Source: Kordia sp. TARA_039_SRF
GTDB lineage: Bacteria > Bacteroidota > Bacteroidia > Flavobacteriales > Flavobacteriaceae
Assembly (NCBI GenBank): GCA_006383075.2
Contig: SMNH02000003.1
Location: 598,414 to 662,413, forward strand
Direction: 5' to 3'
DNA length: 64,000 bases
The notes beneath the pieces were generated by a model that searched no databases, had not been told where the DNA came from, and saw only the letters and a list, made by a program, of their open reading frames with translations. Positions 19,099 to 27,613 of this stretch are shown one piece after another. Made by a program: the position numbers and the translations under genes. Positions within the stretch are counted from its first letter, which is position 1. The number at the start of each line of letters is the position of its first letter.

Positions 19099-19794
19099 TT
19101 GCAAGTGACAAATATATTAAATAATATTCTTTCCTCCTTTTTTCCGGCAATTTGTCTGTCGTGCAGTGATACATTAAAGCATCAAGAACAGCATATTTGT
19201 ACGAAATGTTTACACAACTTACCGTTTACGGAATTTCATAAGCATGCAGAAAACCCAGTAAAACAAACATTTTATGGGCGTGTACATATTGAAAACGCCA
19301 CCGCATTGTTACACTATAAAAAGAATAGCATAGTACAACAACTTATACATCAATTAAAATATAAAAACAGACAAGAAATTGGTGCATTGTTAGGAAATAT
19401 GCTAGGTGAACAATTAAAAAAGGAAGTGAGTTTCAGTGAAATTGACTACATCATTCCTGTACCATTACACAAAAAGCGATTACAAAAACGTGGGTATAAT
19501 CAAGTAGCTACCTTTGGAAAACAACTTGCTACACATTTAGAAGCTACGTATAATGACACCATTCTTGTAAAGACTCAAAACATTAAAACACAGGCTTTTA
19601 AAAAACGAGCGGCGCGCTGGATGACTGCACAACATTCGTTTGAGATTACAGATACCACTACATTGGCAGGAAAACATATTTTGTTAGTAGACGATATTAT
19701 CACGACAGGTGCCACCATAGAAGCTTGTGCTTTGGCACTTCAAAAAATTCCAAATATTACAATAAGTATTGCAACAATGTCAATAGCGAGTTAA
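19099..19794 (+). CDS. comF: ComF family phosphoribosyltransferase-like protein
   Basis: A 231-residue protein of the ComF family, involved in DNA uptake in naturally competent bacteria; its exact role in Bacteroidota is unclear. An N-terminal zinc-ribbon-like part has CLSCSD and CTKC. The C-terminal phosphoribosyltransferase domain has the PRPP-binding loop LLVDDIITTGATIEAC (about 195-210) and the IIPVPLHKKRLQKRGYNQ segment that marks ComF. The first codon is TTG; GTG at 19105 (MTNILNN) is an equally likely start. The gene is divergent from the coiled-coil gene. Confidence 0.9.
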   Translation: MQVTNILNNILSSFFPAICLSCSDTLKHQEQHICTKCLHNLPFTEFHKHAENPVKQTFYGRVHIENATALLHYKKNSIVQQLIHQLKYKNRQEIGALLGNMLGEQLKKEVSFSEIDYIIPVPLHKKRLQKRGYNQVATFGKQLATHLEATYNDTILVKTQNIKTQAFKKRAARWMTAQHSFEITDTTTLAGKHILLVDDIITTGATIEACALALQKIPNITISIATMSIAS

Positions 19795-19868
19795 TACTCA
19801 TTTTATCTTCGAATAAAGTTTGTATTTGTTTCAGCAGCATGCATGAAAAAGTAGAGAAATCACATTTC

Positions 19869-20090
19869 TTACTTTCTTTTCTTTGCTCGCCCAAAGAAAA
19901 TGAAACAAAAGAAATGGCGCTTTTCCAGAGGTGTTTTTAATTTTTCTTTTAAAAAAATTAAAACCGTAATAATTTTTCGAGTTTTATAGTTGCCTTAGCT
20001 CTATTTTCAATTTCAAAAATTATATAACTAATCCCTTCCAAAGCTTTTAAAAAATTTCACGAAAAATCATTACTACACTGCGGAAAAGAA
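19869..20090 (+). repeat. Dispersed intergenic repeat family 1, copy 2
   Basis: Shares GCCCAAAGAAA, CCAGAGGTGTTTTT, AAAACCG and CTACACTGCGGAAAAG in order with copies 1 and 3. Its internal stem pairs TTTTAATTTTT with AAAAATTAAAA, whereas copy 3 pairs TTTTGGTTTTT with AAAAACCAAAA, a compensatory AA/TT to GG/CC change. It fills most of the 428-bp gap between comF and the lipoprotein gene; I see no gene in that gap. Confidence 0.8.
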
Positions 20091-20222
20091 TATATAAGTT
20101 TTAAATTAAATTTGTATTTCATCAGAAATAACTTAATAGTTATAATGTTTAATCCGAGTTAAAACCTTCGTCAGTACGAAAAATAATTAGTTTATTTGTA
20201 TCGTAATATTTTACATGAGTTA

Positions 20223-21839
20223 ATGAAACAGCGTTTTATATATTTTTCTTTGGTCGTTTGTACTCTTTTGTGTTTGGTTAATTGCGCAAAGCGCGGATAT
20301 CCTACTGGTGGCAAACCTGATAAAACACCTCCAAAAATGGTGAAATCGCAACCAGAAGAATTTAGTACTAATTTTGATGAAAAACGAATTCGTATCTATT
20401 TTGATGAATATATTAAAATTAAAGATGTACAAAAGCAATTGATTATTTCGCCACCGCTAAAAGAAGGTGGTTATATTATTTATCCACAAGGAAATGCGAG
20501 TAAGTATATTGATATTCAAATTTTAGATACGCTGCAATCTAACACGACGTATTCGTTTAATTTTGGACAAAGTATTGTTGATAACAACGAAGACAATCCG
20601 TATGATTATTTTAAATATGTGTTTTCTACAGGTTCGTATATTGATTCGCTAGAAGTTTCTGGAACAATTAAAGATGCGCTGAATCGCTCACCTGAACGAT
20701 TTGTTTCTGTGATGTTATACGAAATTGACTCTACGTATACCGATTCTACCATCTATAAAAAAACGCCAACATATATCACCAATACATTGGATAGTTTGAC
20801 AGAGTTTAAACTGTCTAATTTACGTGTAGGAACTTATAAAATGATTGCGCTAAAAGATGTTTCCAATAATTATATTTTTGATCCGAATTCGGATAAAATT
20901 GGCTATGTTGAACAGGAAGTTACCGTGCCAACAGATTCTTTTTATACCATTACATTGTTTAAGGAAATTCCCGAATTTAAAGCCACACGTCCTGCACAGA
21001 TTTCCAAAAATATGATTGCTTTTGGGTATGAAGGAAATGTAGACAGTATGAAAGTTACGGTGAATTCTGAAGTTGCAGACAATTTTCGTTTTCAAACCAC
21101 ACGTCATCCTGAAAAAGATACCTTGCGTTATTGGTTTGAGAATTTAAAACCAGACACGGATTCACTTTTATTCACGGTTTCTAATGGAAATTACAGCAAG
21201 GACTTTACGGTAAAATTGAAAGATATAGAAAGGGATTCCTTGACCTTGTCTGTAAATTATCGTGGTGTCATTCCGCCAAACGGCGATTTTAAAATAGCGT
21301 CCAATACACCAATTACCGCTATTGACGAAAGCATGATTTCAATTCAAAATAAAGATTCCATTCCTATTAAATTCACAACTAAAATTGACAAGGAAAACAA
21401 CAGTTTGGATGTGCTTTTTGAGAAGAAAGAAAATCAGCGATATAACATTCAAATGTTGCCAAAAACTATTACCGATTTTTATGGCGAAGTAAACGATACG
21501 TTGAATTATGCGTTGACAACAAAGGAAAATAAAGAATATGGAAATATTCAGCTTTCCTATCCTGGCACCGAATATCCTATTATCATCCAAGTTGTAAACG
21601 AAAAGCTAGAATTGATTGCAGAACAATACGTAACGGAAGCGCAATCTTCGTATAATTTTCCATATATCGATCCGCAATTTGTGTATTTCCGCGTGGTTTA
21701 TGACACGAATAAAAATGGCAAATGGGACACTGGAAATTATTTAAAAAACATTCAGCCCGAAGAGGTGAAATATTTCCCTAAAAAAGTAGAAGTCCGCGCC
21801 AATTGGGATGTTATTGAAACGCTTACAAATTTAAAATAA
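20223..21839 (+). CDS. Ig-like domain lipoprotein (Big_5 type)
   Basis: An envelope lipoprotein. The ORF track starts at a TTG (20196), but the ATG at 20223 gives a proper lipoprotein signal MKQRFIYF with lipobox LVNC (Cys about residue 22), so I start there (538 residues). An N-terminal Ig-like domain follows: PPKMVKSQPEEFSTNF and IRIYFDEYIKIKDV are typical of the Big_5 family. The remainder is beta-rich and ends with a domain containing VYDTNKNGKWDTGNYLKN, a pattern common in this conserved Bacteroidota family. Function is unknown; it is probably periplasmic and outer-membrane anchored. Confidence 0.8.
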   Translation: MKQRFIYFSLVVCTLLCLVNCAKRGYPTGGKPDKTPPKMVKSQPEEFSTNFDEKRIRIYFDEYIKIKDVQKQLIISPPLKEGGYIIYPQGNASKYIDIQILDTLQSNTTYSFNFGQSIVDNNEDNPYDYFKYVFSTGSYIDSLEVSGTIKDALNRSPERFVSVMLYEIDSTYTDSTIYKKTPTYITNTLDSLTEFKLSNLRVGTYKMIALKDVSNNYIFDPNSDKIGYVEQEVTVPTDSFYTITLFKEIPEFKATRPAQISKNMIAFGYEGNVDSMKVTVNSEVADNFRFQTTRHPEKDTLRYWFENLKPDTDSLLFTVSNGNYSKDFTVKLKDIERDSLTLSVNYRGVIPPNGDFKIASNTPITAIDESMISIQNKDSIPIKFTTKIDKENNSLDVLFEKKENQRYNIQMLPKTITDFYGEVNDTLNYALTTKENKEYGNIQLSYPGTEYPIIIQVVNEKLELIAEQYVTEAQSSYNFPYIDPQFVYFRVVYDTNKNGKWDTGNYLKNIQPEEVKYFPKKVEVRANWDVIETLTNLK

Positions 21840-21849
21840 CAGAGCTCAT

Positions 21850-22926
21850 TTAGAACCCTATCTTTTTATTGCCTGTTTGATTGAACGTTTTATTTTCATA
21901 ATTGAAAATATCCGCCAAGGTCATTTCTTTATCGGTAGGTTCATATTCCATGGATGCTAATAAGGCATTTGCTTTCTCTTTTGTTAAGGCTTTAAACTCA
22001 TAATAGGCAATCATTCTGCCTTTGCGCAACAATGCGTTGTCAATTTTGTTAAGACTCGTGTTGAACGTACAAATGATTTTTATATTTAAATAATCACTGA
22101 ACAATCCGTCGGTTAACTGTAAAATGGTAGAAACCACCGAACTTTCATTTTTTTGCTCTCGGCTTGTCAACACTTTTTCGGCATCTTCAATAATCAATAC
22201 AGCATTTTGATTTTTAAGTAAAAAAGAGATAAACTCAGGATGCAGTAACTCATTGATAAATTCGTTCTGAATAAAGATAAAAGTTCTTTTTGAGTGTTTG
22301 CTAATAAGTCTTTTAATGTACGATGTTTTTCCTGTTCCCGGAAGTCCGTGTAGTAATATAAGTCCTGCTTTGTCCACTACCAATGCTTTTTCAATAATTT
22401 CATTTATTGGCTGAAAATCATCGTTGTACATAGTCTCAACATCACAGGTAAAATCTTCCGTTCGCACATCTTCGGTGTAAAAATTTCGTCGGTCTTTAGA
22501 CAATACCTTAAAAACAGGCGTTCTATCCAAGCCAAATGTGGTTCGTAGCGCGTGATTTGTTTTTTGTATCCATTTCTCAGTGCTTTCATCTACTACATCA
22601 TAATAGAAATCTACCATAAGTTCATCATGTTCTAAAGTAATCCAAATGAGTAACTTTTTTGTGGAGCTTTTTAGCAAATATTGAAATGGAAAATCTTTTG
22701 AAAAATCAGCGTTTTTGGCATCTTCTGTATGCCAATTTTTAAATACAGTTTCTAAATTTTGCGACGATAAATCTAGCGTTTTTATAACCGATTCCATGGT
22801 TTCTTTAGTTTCTACCAGCGGCGTTTTAAAGCTCATAATAGAAGCAATAGTATCAAAGCAAATGATAAAATAACTGTTATGATCAAAGTCGCTGTAGGAA
22901 TCAAATGCATTGATTAGTTCTGCCAT
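21850..22926 (-). CDS. AAA-type ATPase
   Basis: A 358-residue cytoplasmic ATPase. The N-terminal ~180 residues have no motif I recognise. The AAA module has Walker A GLPGTGKTS (about 194-202), Walker B AVLIIEDAEKV (about 241-251), a sensor-1 Asn in CTFNTSLNKID and the arginine-finger region LLRKGRM. The layout resembles BCS1/Cdc48-like single-AAA proteins. Targets are unknown. It is convergent with the Ig-like lipoprotein gene (10 bp apart). Confidence 0.85.
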   Translation of the reverse strand: MAELINAFDSYSDFDHNSYFIICFDTIASIMSFKTPLVETKETMESVIKTLDLSSQNLETVFKNWHTEDAKNADFSKDFPFQYLLKSSTKKLLIWITLEHDELMVDFYYDVVDESTEKWIQKTNHALRTTFGLDRTPVFKVLSKDRRNFYTEDVRTEDFTCDVETMYNDDFQPINEIIEKALVVDKAGLILLHGLPGTGKTSYIKRLISKHSKRTFIFIQNEFINELLHPEFISFLLKNQNAVLIIEDAEKVLTSREQKNESSVVSTILQLTDGLFSDYLNIKIICTFNTSLNKIDNALLRKGRMIAYYEFKALTKEKANALLASMEYEPTDKEMTLADIFNYENKTFNQTGNKKIGF

Positions 22927-22974
22927 GGGTTTTCTTTTTTTTAGTTATTTTTTTTAGAAATGAATGTATATTAG

Positions 22975-23757
22975 TTAGTGTAAGCTAAACACATCTTTAT
23001 CATCCAAAAACTTCAATTTGTTTCTGTAAGTAGCAATGTGTTCTTTTGTCAAGGTTACAATTTCCGTCGCTTCTTGACTGGATGGAATGTTGGTTAATTT
23101 TTCGCCCAATACATCGTAGGCTGCCGAATGTCCGTTGTATTCATTAGAATTTGCATCGAGTCCTACTCTATTCACACCAATACAATAACTCATATTTTCA
23201 ATAGCACGTGCTTTCAATAAGGCATCCCAGGCATTTACGCGTGGTTTTGGCCAATTGGCAACGTACAACAGCACATCATAATTTTCCACATTTCGTGCCC
23301 ACACAGGAAACCGCAAATCGTAACAAATTAACGAACAAATTTTCCAGCCTTTGTAATCGATAATCGTTTTGGAAGTTCCTGCTGAATAGACTTTATGTTC
23401 GCCTGCCAATGTAAACGTGTGCTTTTTATCATAGGTTTCTACTTCGCCAGAAGGAAATACAAACACCGAACGATTGTAATAGTTATTGTTTTCTGTAATC
23501 ACCAAACTTCCTGTAATGGCAACATTTTTTGTTGTTGCTATATTTTTCAGCCAACGCAACGTTTCACCATCCATCGTTTCGGCAACGGCTTTCGGATTCA
23601 TGGTAAAACCAGAGGTAAACATTTCGGGTAATACAATCAAATCAACCGTTTCTGTAATGGCGTCAATTTTTTTTGCTAATTGTTTTCTATTTCCCTCAGG
23701 GTGTTCCCAAATAAGCGTAGTTTGTATGAGCGCAATGTTGAGTTCTTGACTTTCCAT
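22975..23757 (-). CDS. Nitrilase-superfamily omega-amidase
   Basis: A carbon-nitrogen hydrolase (260 residues from the ATG at 23757; the extension to 23865 in the track has no homology-like sequence, so MESQELNIALIQ is taken as the start). The catalytic triad is visible: Glu45 in LPEMF, Lys111 in YDKKHTF and Cys145 in LICYDLRFP. The motifs match the omega-amidase/YafV group, which hydrolyses alpha-ketoglutaramate and alpha-ketosuccinamate to clear transaminase by-products. It sits 48 bp upstream of the AAA ATPase gene on the same strand, so the two may share a transcript. Confidence 0.9.
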   Translation of the reverse strand: MESQELNIALIQTTLIWEHPEGNRKQLAKKIDAITETVDLIVLPEMFTSGFTMNPKAVAETMDGETLRWLKNIATTKNVAITGSLVITENNNYYNRSVFVFPSGEVETYDKKHTFTLAGEHKVYSAGTSKTIIDYKGWKICSLICYDLRFPVWARNVENYDVLLYVANWPKPRVNAWDALLKARAIENMSYCIGVNRVGLDANSNEYNGHSAAYDVLGEKLTNIPSSQEATEIVTLTKEHIATYRNKLKFLDDKDVFSLH

Positions 23758-24048
23758 AGATGCTTTTTTTGATAAAATTGTAGTTTTCTTTGTTGTTTTC
23801 TTCTTGAAACATCTTCCATCAAATATTACAAAGAAAACAACCAAACATGCCGACTTTAGCGTCAAAACACGTATTTATCAATTTTTTAGTAAAGTTAACG
23901 TTATTTTATGGCACTTCTGAGAATATGGGAAAGAATTCACATTTATCTCACAATCATTGGCATCATTTCAAAAAAAGAGTAAAATTCTTACTTCTTTATT
24001 TTTTTTATTTTTGATTTGAAATAAAAATCAATCTAAAATTTTTACATC

Positions 24049-24273
24049 ATGAAGAAAAAAAACATCAAATCGCTAAAGTTGAACAAGAGAGCTATTTCTA
24101 ACTTTAACAGCTTACACGGTGGTGCAGCAAGTATGCCAGATCATTCTACATCAAGGTTTTGTATTGAAACGGATATGTGTCCACATGACCCAATTGAAAT
24201 CCCTACCATCGATATTCCTACATTTAACGACAGTTGCTTTTCATTATGCAACGATAAGTGTAACGATTTTTAA
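24049..24273 (+). CDS. GG-leader precursor peptide 1 (class I lanthipeptide-like)
   Basis: A 74-residue peptide. The leader MKKKNIKSLKLNKRAISNF ending SLHGG fits the Bacteroidota class I lanthipeptide/GG leader (pattern Lx(L)xKxxIsxL ... GG). The predicted core after GG is about 49 residues with five Cys (CIETDMC, SCFSLC, KC) and about nine Ser/Thr. No LanB, LanC, radical SAM enzyme or transporter is in the window, so modification is inferred from the leader only. A terminator hairpin follows directly, and a LytTR/kinase pair faces it on the other strand. Confidence 0.8.
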   Translation: MKKKNIKSLKLNKRAISNFNSLHGGAASMPDHSTSRFCIETDMCPHDPIEIPTIDIPTFNDSCFSLCNDKCNDF

Positions 24274-24305
24274 AAAATAGGAGACTGAATTCTAAGTCAA
24301 AAAAT

Positions 24306-24335
24306 AAGGTTCTTCTTTAATGAAGAGCCTTTTTT
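24306..24335. terminator. Bidirectional terminator between peptide 1 and the response regulator
   Basis: AAGGTTCTTC and GAAGAGCCTT form a stem with one mismatch and a small loop, followed by TTTTTT on the plus strand and preceded by an A-tract. It overlaps the end of the response regulator gene. Confidence 0.7.
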
Positions 24336-25047
24336 ATTTTCCTTGAATTTGCAAAAGTTCAAATAAATGCGCTTTGTACGTTCTACCTATCGGAATGCGC
24401 TTGTCGTGAATGTAGACTTCGTTTCCTGCAATTTTGTCAATGTGATTTTTGTTAATGACAAACGATTTGTGAATTTGCACGAATTGGGTTTCTGGTAGTT
24501 TTTCTTTCCAAGTCCGCAAGGTTCCGATAAAGGATAATTTTTGTTGTTGACTCACCAATGTGAGATAGTTTCGTTCGGATTCGACATAAAAAATATCATC
24601 AAATTGAATTTTATGAAAGGCTTTGTCTACATTTAAAAACAAGGCATCCGACGACTTTTTTTCAACGTTTGTTTCAACGATTGTTGGTTGCAAGCGTTGT
24701 ACTTTTTGAATCGCTTTTAGAAAACGTTCCAACGAAAATGGCTTTACTAAGTAATCAACAATAGTTTCAAACTCAAAACTTTCCACTGCATAATCTGGAT
24801 ACGCTGTAGTCATGATAATCGTTGGCGGATTTTTAAGCGTTCGCAGAAAACTCAATCCAGAAATATCTGGCAGATTGATGTCCAAAAATATCAAATCGAT
24901 ATCTTCCGTATGCAAGCTATCATACGCTTTTAGGGCTGCATTAAACGTCCCTCGCAATTCCAACGATGCTATTTTTGCAATGTAACTTTGCAAAATTCGC
25001 TGTGCAGGAATTTCGTCTTCTATGATGATACAGTTTAGTGGTTTCAT
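24334..25047 (-). CDS. LytTR-family response regulator
   Basis: A 237-residue regulator. Residues 1-120 form a receiver domain: acidic pair in IIEDEIPAQ, phospho-acceptor Asp in LIFLDINLPD, and a switch Thr and Lys in MTTAYPDYAVESF and YLVKPFSLE. Residues about 140-237 form a LytTR DNA-binding domain with DIFYVESERNYLTL and the typical end FVQIHKSFVINKNHID. It binds direct repeats in promoters in the LytTR family. The kinase starts about 100 bp upstream on the same strand and is its likely partner. It is convergent with precursor peptide 1. Confidence 0.92.
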   Translation of the reverse strand: MKPLNCIIIEDEIPAQRILQSYIAKIASLELRGTFNAALKAYDSLHTEDIDLIFLDINLPDISGLSFLRTLKNPPTIIMTTAYPDYAVESFEFETIVDYLVKPFSLERFLKAIQKVQRLQPTIVETNVEKKSSDALFLNVDKAFHKIQFDDIFYVESERNYLTLVSQQQKLSFIGTLRTWKEKLPETQFVQIHKSFVINKNHIDKIAGNEVYIHDKRIPIGRTYKAHLFELLQIQGK

Positions 25048-25150
25048 GTCAATCTTTTTTGCCTACTACAATTAAGTAACTTTTTGTCAAATGAAAATTC
25101 AAGTATCTAAAAAAATAGTTCCGTTCAAATAGCAATATACCTTCCTATTT

Positions 25151-26119
25151 TCATGTCAATTCTAATTTCAATAGTACACGATATGCGTTTTCGGTTTCGA
25201 TGGTTAATGCATGTTTTTCTTTGTACAGTAACGCCAAACGTTTTTGTAAATTTTGCAATCCAATTTGATGATTGGTATTACTTTTTGTAGCGTCAAAAAC
25301 ATTCTCGCACACACATTGTAATACGCCATTTTTAACCTCAATGTGAATAGCAATCCGCGTGTCAATAGTACTGTGTTTAAAAGCATTTTCAATAATAGTG
25401 ATGAGCAATAACGGCGCAATTGTATAGTTTAAATGATCTAACTGTTTTGTATAGGAAATCGTTTTGATGCCTTCCGTTCTAATTTCTTGAAATTTGATGT
25501 AATTGTCAATAAAATTTAGTTCTTTTTCTAGCGGAACAAACGTCGCATTGCTTTCATACAACACATGTTTTAGGTTGTTGGATAGCATTAAAATCAACTC
25601 AGGAACTTGTTCAGGTTTTTCTAGCGAGTAGGAATAAATCGTGTTTAAATTATTAAATAACACATGTGGATTGATTTGCGATTTTAGAAATTTCAACTCC
25701 ATTTCCGTGTGTTTTTGTTGAATAGCTTCAACTTCGTCTTTCTTTTCTAAATAGCGAAATAACATCCAAATAAAGGAGAAAAAAACAATCGGTACAATGG
25801 TTTGCCACACGTAATCGGATAAACATTTGGACACCGAACAGCCACATTCTGCAAAGACATAACAGTACAATTGCGTGGCTAAAAAACTGATAAGTGTAAT
25901 GATAAGAATGTAAATGGCATACCATTTTTTTCGCTCAAAAAACGGCAACAATACAAAATCGTTCACATATACGATAATTACTAAAATGGACAAGTATTGT
26001 AAAAACGGATTTGCCGCCCAATAATAATCTGAAAAGTAAAATAAGGAGACAAAAATAAACAACGCCCAAAACAACGCGTGGATGAGTATTTTGGAAATGG
26101 TATAATTGAAAAATTTCAT
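25151..26119 (-). CDS. Sensor histidine kinase, LytS/YehU type
   Basis: A 322-residue membrane kinase. Four hydrophobic helices (about 10-30, 40-60, 68-90 and 105-120) precede the His_kinase signature SQINPHVLFNNLNTIYS, with His in NPH as phospho-acceptor. The N box reads TIIENAFKHS, and a GLQNLQKRL glycine region follows. The periplasmic loop FAECGCSVSKCL between helices 3 and 4 contains four Cys and could be disulfide-bonded or metal-binding. It is the partner of the LytTR regulator just downstream, and it lies next to precursor peptide 1. Confidence 0.9.
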   Translation of the reverse strand: MKFFNYTISKILIHALFWALFIFVSLFYFSDYYWAANPFLQYLSILVIIVYVNDFVLLPFFERKKWYAIYILIITLISFLATQLYCYVFAECGCSVSKCLSDYVWQTIVPIVFFSFIWMLFRYLEKKDEVEAIQQKHTEMELKFLKSQINPHVLFNNLNTIYSYSLEKPEQVPELILMLSNNLKHVLYESNATFVPLEKELNFIDNYIKFQEIRTEGIKTISYTKQLDHLNYTIAPLLLITIIENAFKHSTIDTRIAIHIEVKNGVLQCVCENVFDATKSNTNHQIGLQNLQKRLALLYKEKHALTIETENAYRVLLKLELT

Positions 26120-26340
26120 GACGTTGCGTATTTCAAACGCTCAAAATACTAAGAAACCGAAGATTGGTCAAAGATTCGTGGACAAAATGCACATTCGGCT
26201 GTACAAACTTCTGAATACAATGAAAAATACACCAATTTTTTAAAATTTTCATTTGTGGAGTTGTTTGTGTCGTAGGTACATTTTTTTGGTTTTCTATTTG
26301 GATTTGAAGGACTTTTGAAACTATCAAAATCAATCAAATT

Positions 26341-27225
26341 ATGAACAGAATTTTTATAGGTGTGATGCTATTTTTTATGTGTCAATTTGTGCTTTCGCAA
26401 GAAGTCAATCAGTTATCCAAAGATGCGCGTGGACGCGAAATGTTATTAGGAGAAATTACCAAAGAAGGACTTACTTCTAATTCTTTTAACACATGGTTTT
26501 CTAAAAATTATGAAGCGTACCAACCTGATGAAGCAATTGTGCAAAAGTTGCAACGAAAATTGAAAAAATATTCCATTACCGTTTTTATGGGCACTTGGTG
26601 CGGCGATAGCAAACGCGAAATCCCCAGACTTTACAAAGTGCTTGATGCTACCAATTTCCCAGAAGAAAAACTACGCGTTATCGGTGCGAACAATGCGCGT
26701 TCAAACTATAAACAAGCACCAAATGGTGAAGAAAAAGGCTTGAACATTCATCGCGTGCCAACGATTATTGTCTATAATAAAAAAGGAAAAGAAGTTGGTC
26801 GTATCGTAGAACATCCTGTGGAAAGTTTGGAAGCCGATTTGCTTCAAATTTGCAGAAAGAAGTCGTATCAACATCACTATCAAATTGTAACGCAATTACA
26901 CAGATTATTTGAGAAAAAAGGAACAGATTACATCAAAGAAAACACAGAAAAAGTTACGCACAAATTACAATCCTACTCCAACAGTTTCAAAGAATTGAAC
27001 ACGTACGGATATGTGTTACTGTACGCAAAAGAGTTTGATAAAGCGATTGCCACATTTACCATTAACACTCAATTATTTCCTGAAACCAAAAACAGTTTTG
27101 ACAGTTTGGCAGAAGCTTATTTCACTATCAAAGATTATAAAAATGCAACCATGTATTACACCAAAGTACTTTCGATAGATGCCAACGATGAGAACGCAAA
27201 AAGTATGCTCGCAAAAATGCAATGA
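26341..27225 (+). CDS. Exported thioredoxin-like protein with C-terminal TPRs
   Basis: A 294-residue secreted protein (signal peptide 1-20, ending VLSQ). The thioredoxin-like domain has the active-site segment GTWCGDSKREIPRL: the usual CxxC is CGDS (residues 87-90), so the second Cys is replaced by Ser and only a monothiol is left. A cis-Pro candidate is HRVPTIIV (about 137). Residues about 220-294 contain TPR-like helices (NSFDSLAEAYFTIKDYKNAT). It could act on periplasmic disulfides or as a chaperone. A good terminator follows. Confidence 0.85.
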   Translation: MNRIFIGVMLFFMCQFVLSQEVNQLSKDARGREMLLGEITKEGLTSNSFNTWFSKNYEAYQPDEAIVQKLQRKLKKYSITVFMGTWCGDSKREIPRLYKVLDATNFPEEKLRVIGANNARSNYKQAPNGEEKGLNIHRVPTIIVYNKKGKEVGRIVEHPVESLEADLLQICRKKSYQHHYQIVTQLHRLFEKKGTDYIKENTEKVTHKLQSYSNSFKELNTYGYVLLYAKEFDKAIATFTINTQLFPETKNSFDSLAEAYFTIKDYKNATMYYTKVLSIDANDENAKSMLAKMQ

Positions 27226-27255
27226 TAGTTGAATTTACATAAGGTTTGTTCAAAG

Positions 27256-27290
27256 AAGCAACGTGTCTTTTACGTAGAGATACGTTGCTT
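27256..27290 (+). terminator. Terminator after the thioredoxin-like gene
   Basis: AAGCAACGTGTCT and AGATACGTTGCTT form a 13-bp stem with one G-U pair, followed by TTATTTTG. Confidence 0.8.
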
Positions 27291-27367
27291 TTATTTTGAG
27301 AAAAATCGTCATAAAAAAAGAGCTAAACTTCTCTTCTTGTATAAATAATTAGTAATTTTAACATATA

Positions 27368-27528
27368 GAAGTGATTTAAACTTTTTCTTATGGTTGCAAA
27401 TTTATCTTGTTTCGCCCTGATTTTGACTTTTTTTCGTAACGTAGCTACGGCTATGCTACTCAAAAAAGACTTCATCAGGTCAAAAAATCTATAATTTTCG
27501 CTACAAAACAAAAAATTTAAACCACTTC
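27368..27528. repeat. Long imperfect palindrome (fold-back or MITE-like element)
   Basis: The outer arms GAAGTGATTTAAA and TTTAAACCACTTC differ at one position. Inside, further blocks pair: CCTGAT with ATCAGG, and a TTTTTT run with an AAAAAA run, around a GTAGCTAC centre. Nearly the whole 161 bp therefore folds back on itself. It lies in the 388-bp gap (27226-27613); the small ORF on its minus strand is a by-product of the element. No transposase is linked to it. Confidence 0.55.
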
Positions 27529-27571
27529 ATAAAGTATTTCTAATTGAAAATTAACTACCATCGTTTTCAAA

Positions 27572-27579
27572 TACTTTTG
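27572..27579 (+). promoter_or_regulatory. Candidate -7 box (TACTTTTG) of the TPR-AraC gene
   Basis: TACTTTTG exactly matches TAnnTTTG, 34 bp upstream of the ATG. No TTG lies at the ideal spacing for a -33 box, so support is partial. Confidence 0.4.
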
Positions 27580-27613
27580 TTATCGTAGTACAATCCCGAA
27601 CGTAAGCCTATTT

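Noticed and set aside
19099-19107. Treating the comF TTG as certain
   Set aside because: GTG at 19105 is equally likely; the first residues cannot settle it.
19725-19940. Plus-strand ORF of 71 aa overlapping comF
   Set aside because: It overlaps the 3' end of comF in another frame and runs into repeat family 1 copy 2.
27323-27511. Minus-strand ORF of 62 aa
   Set aside because: It lies inside the 161-bp fold-back element and is a by-product of the palindrome.
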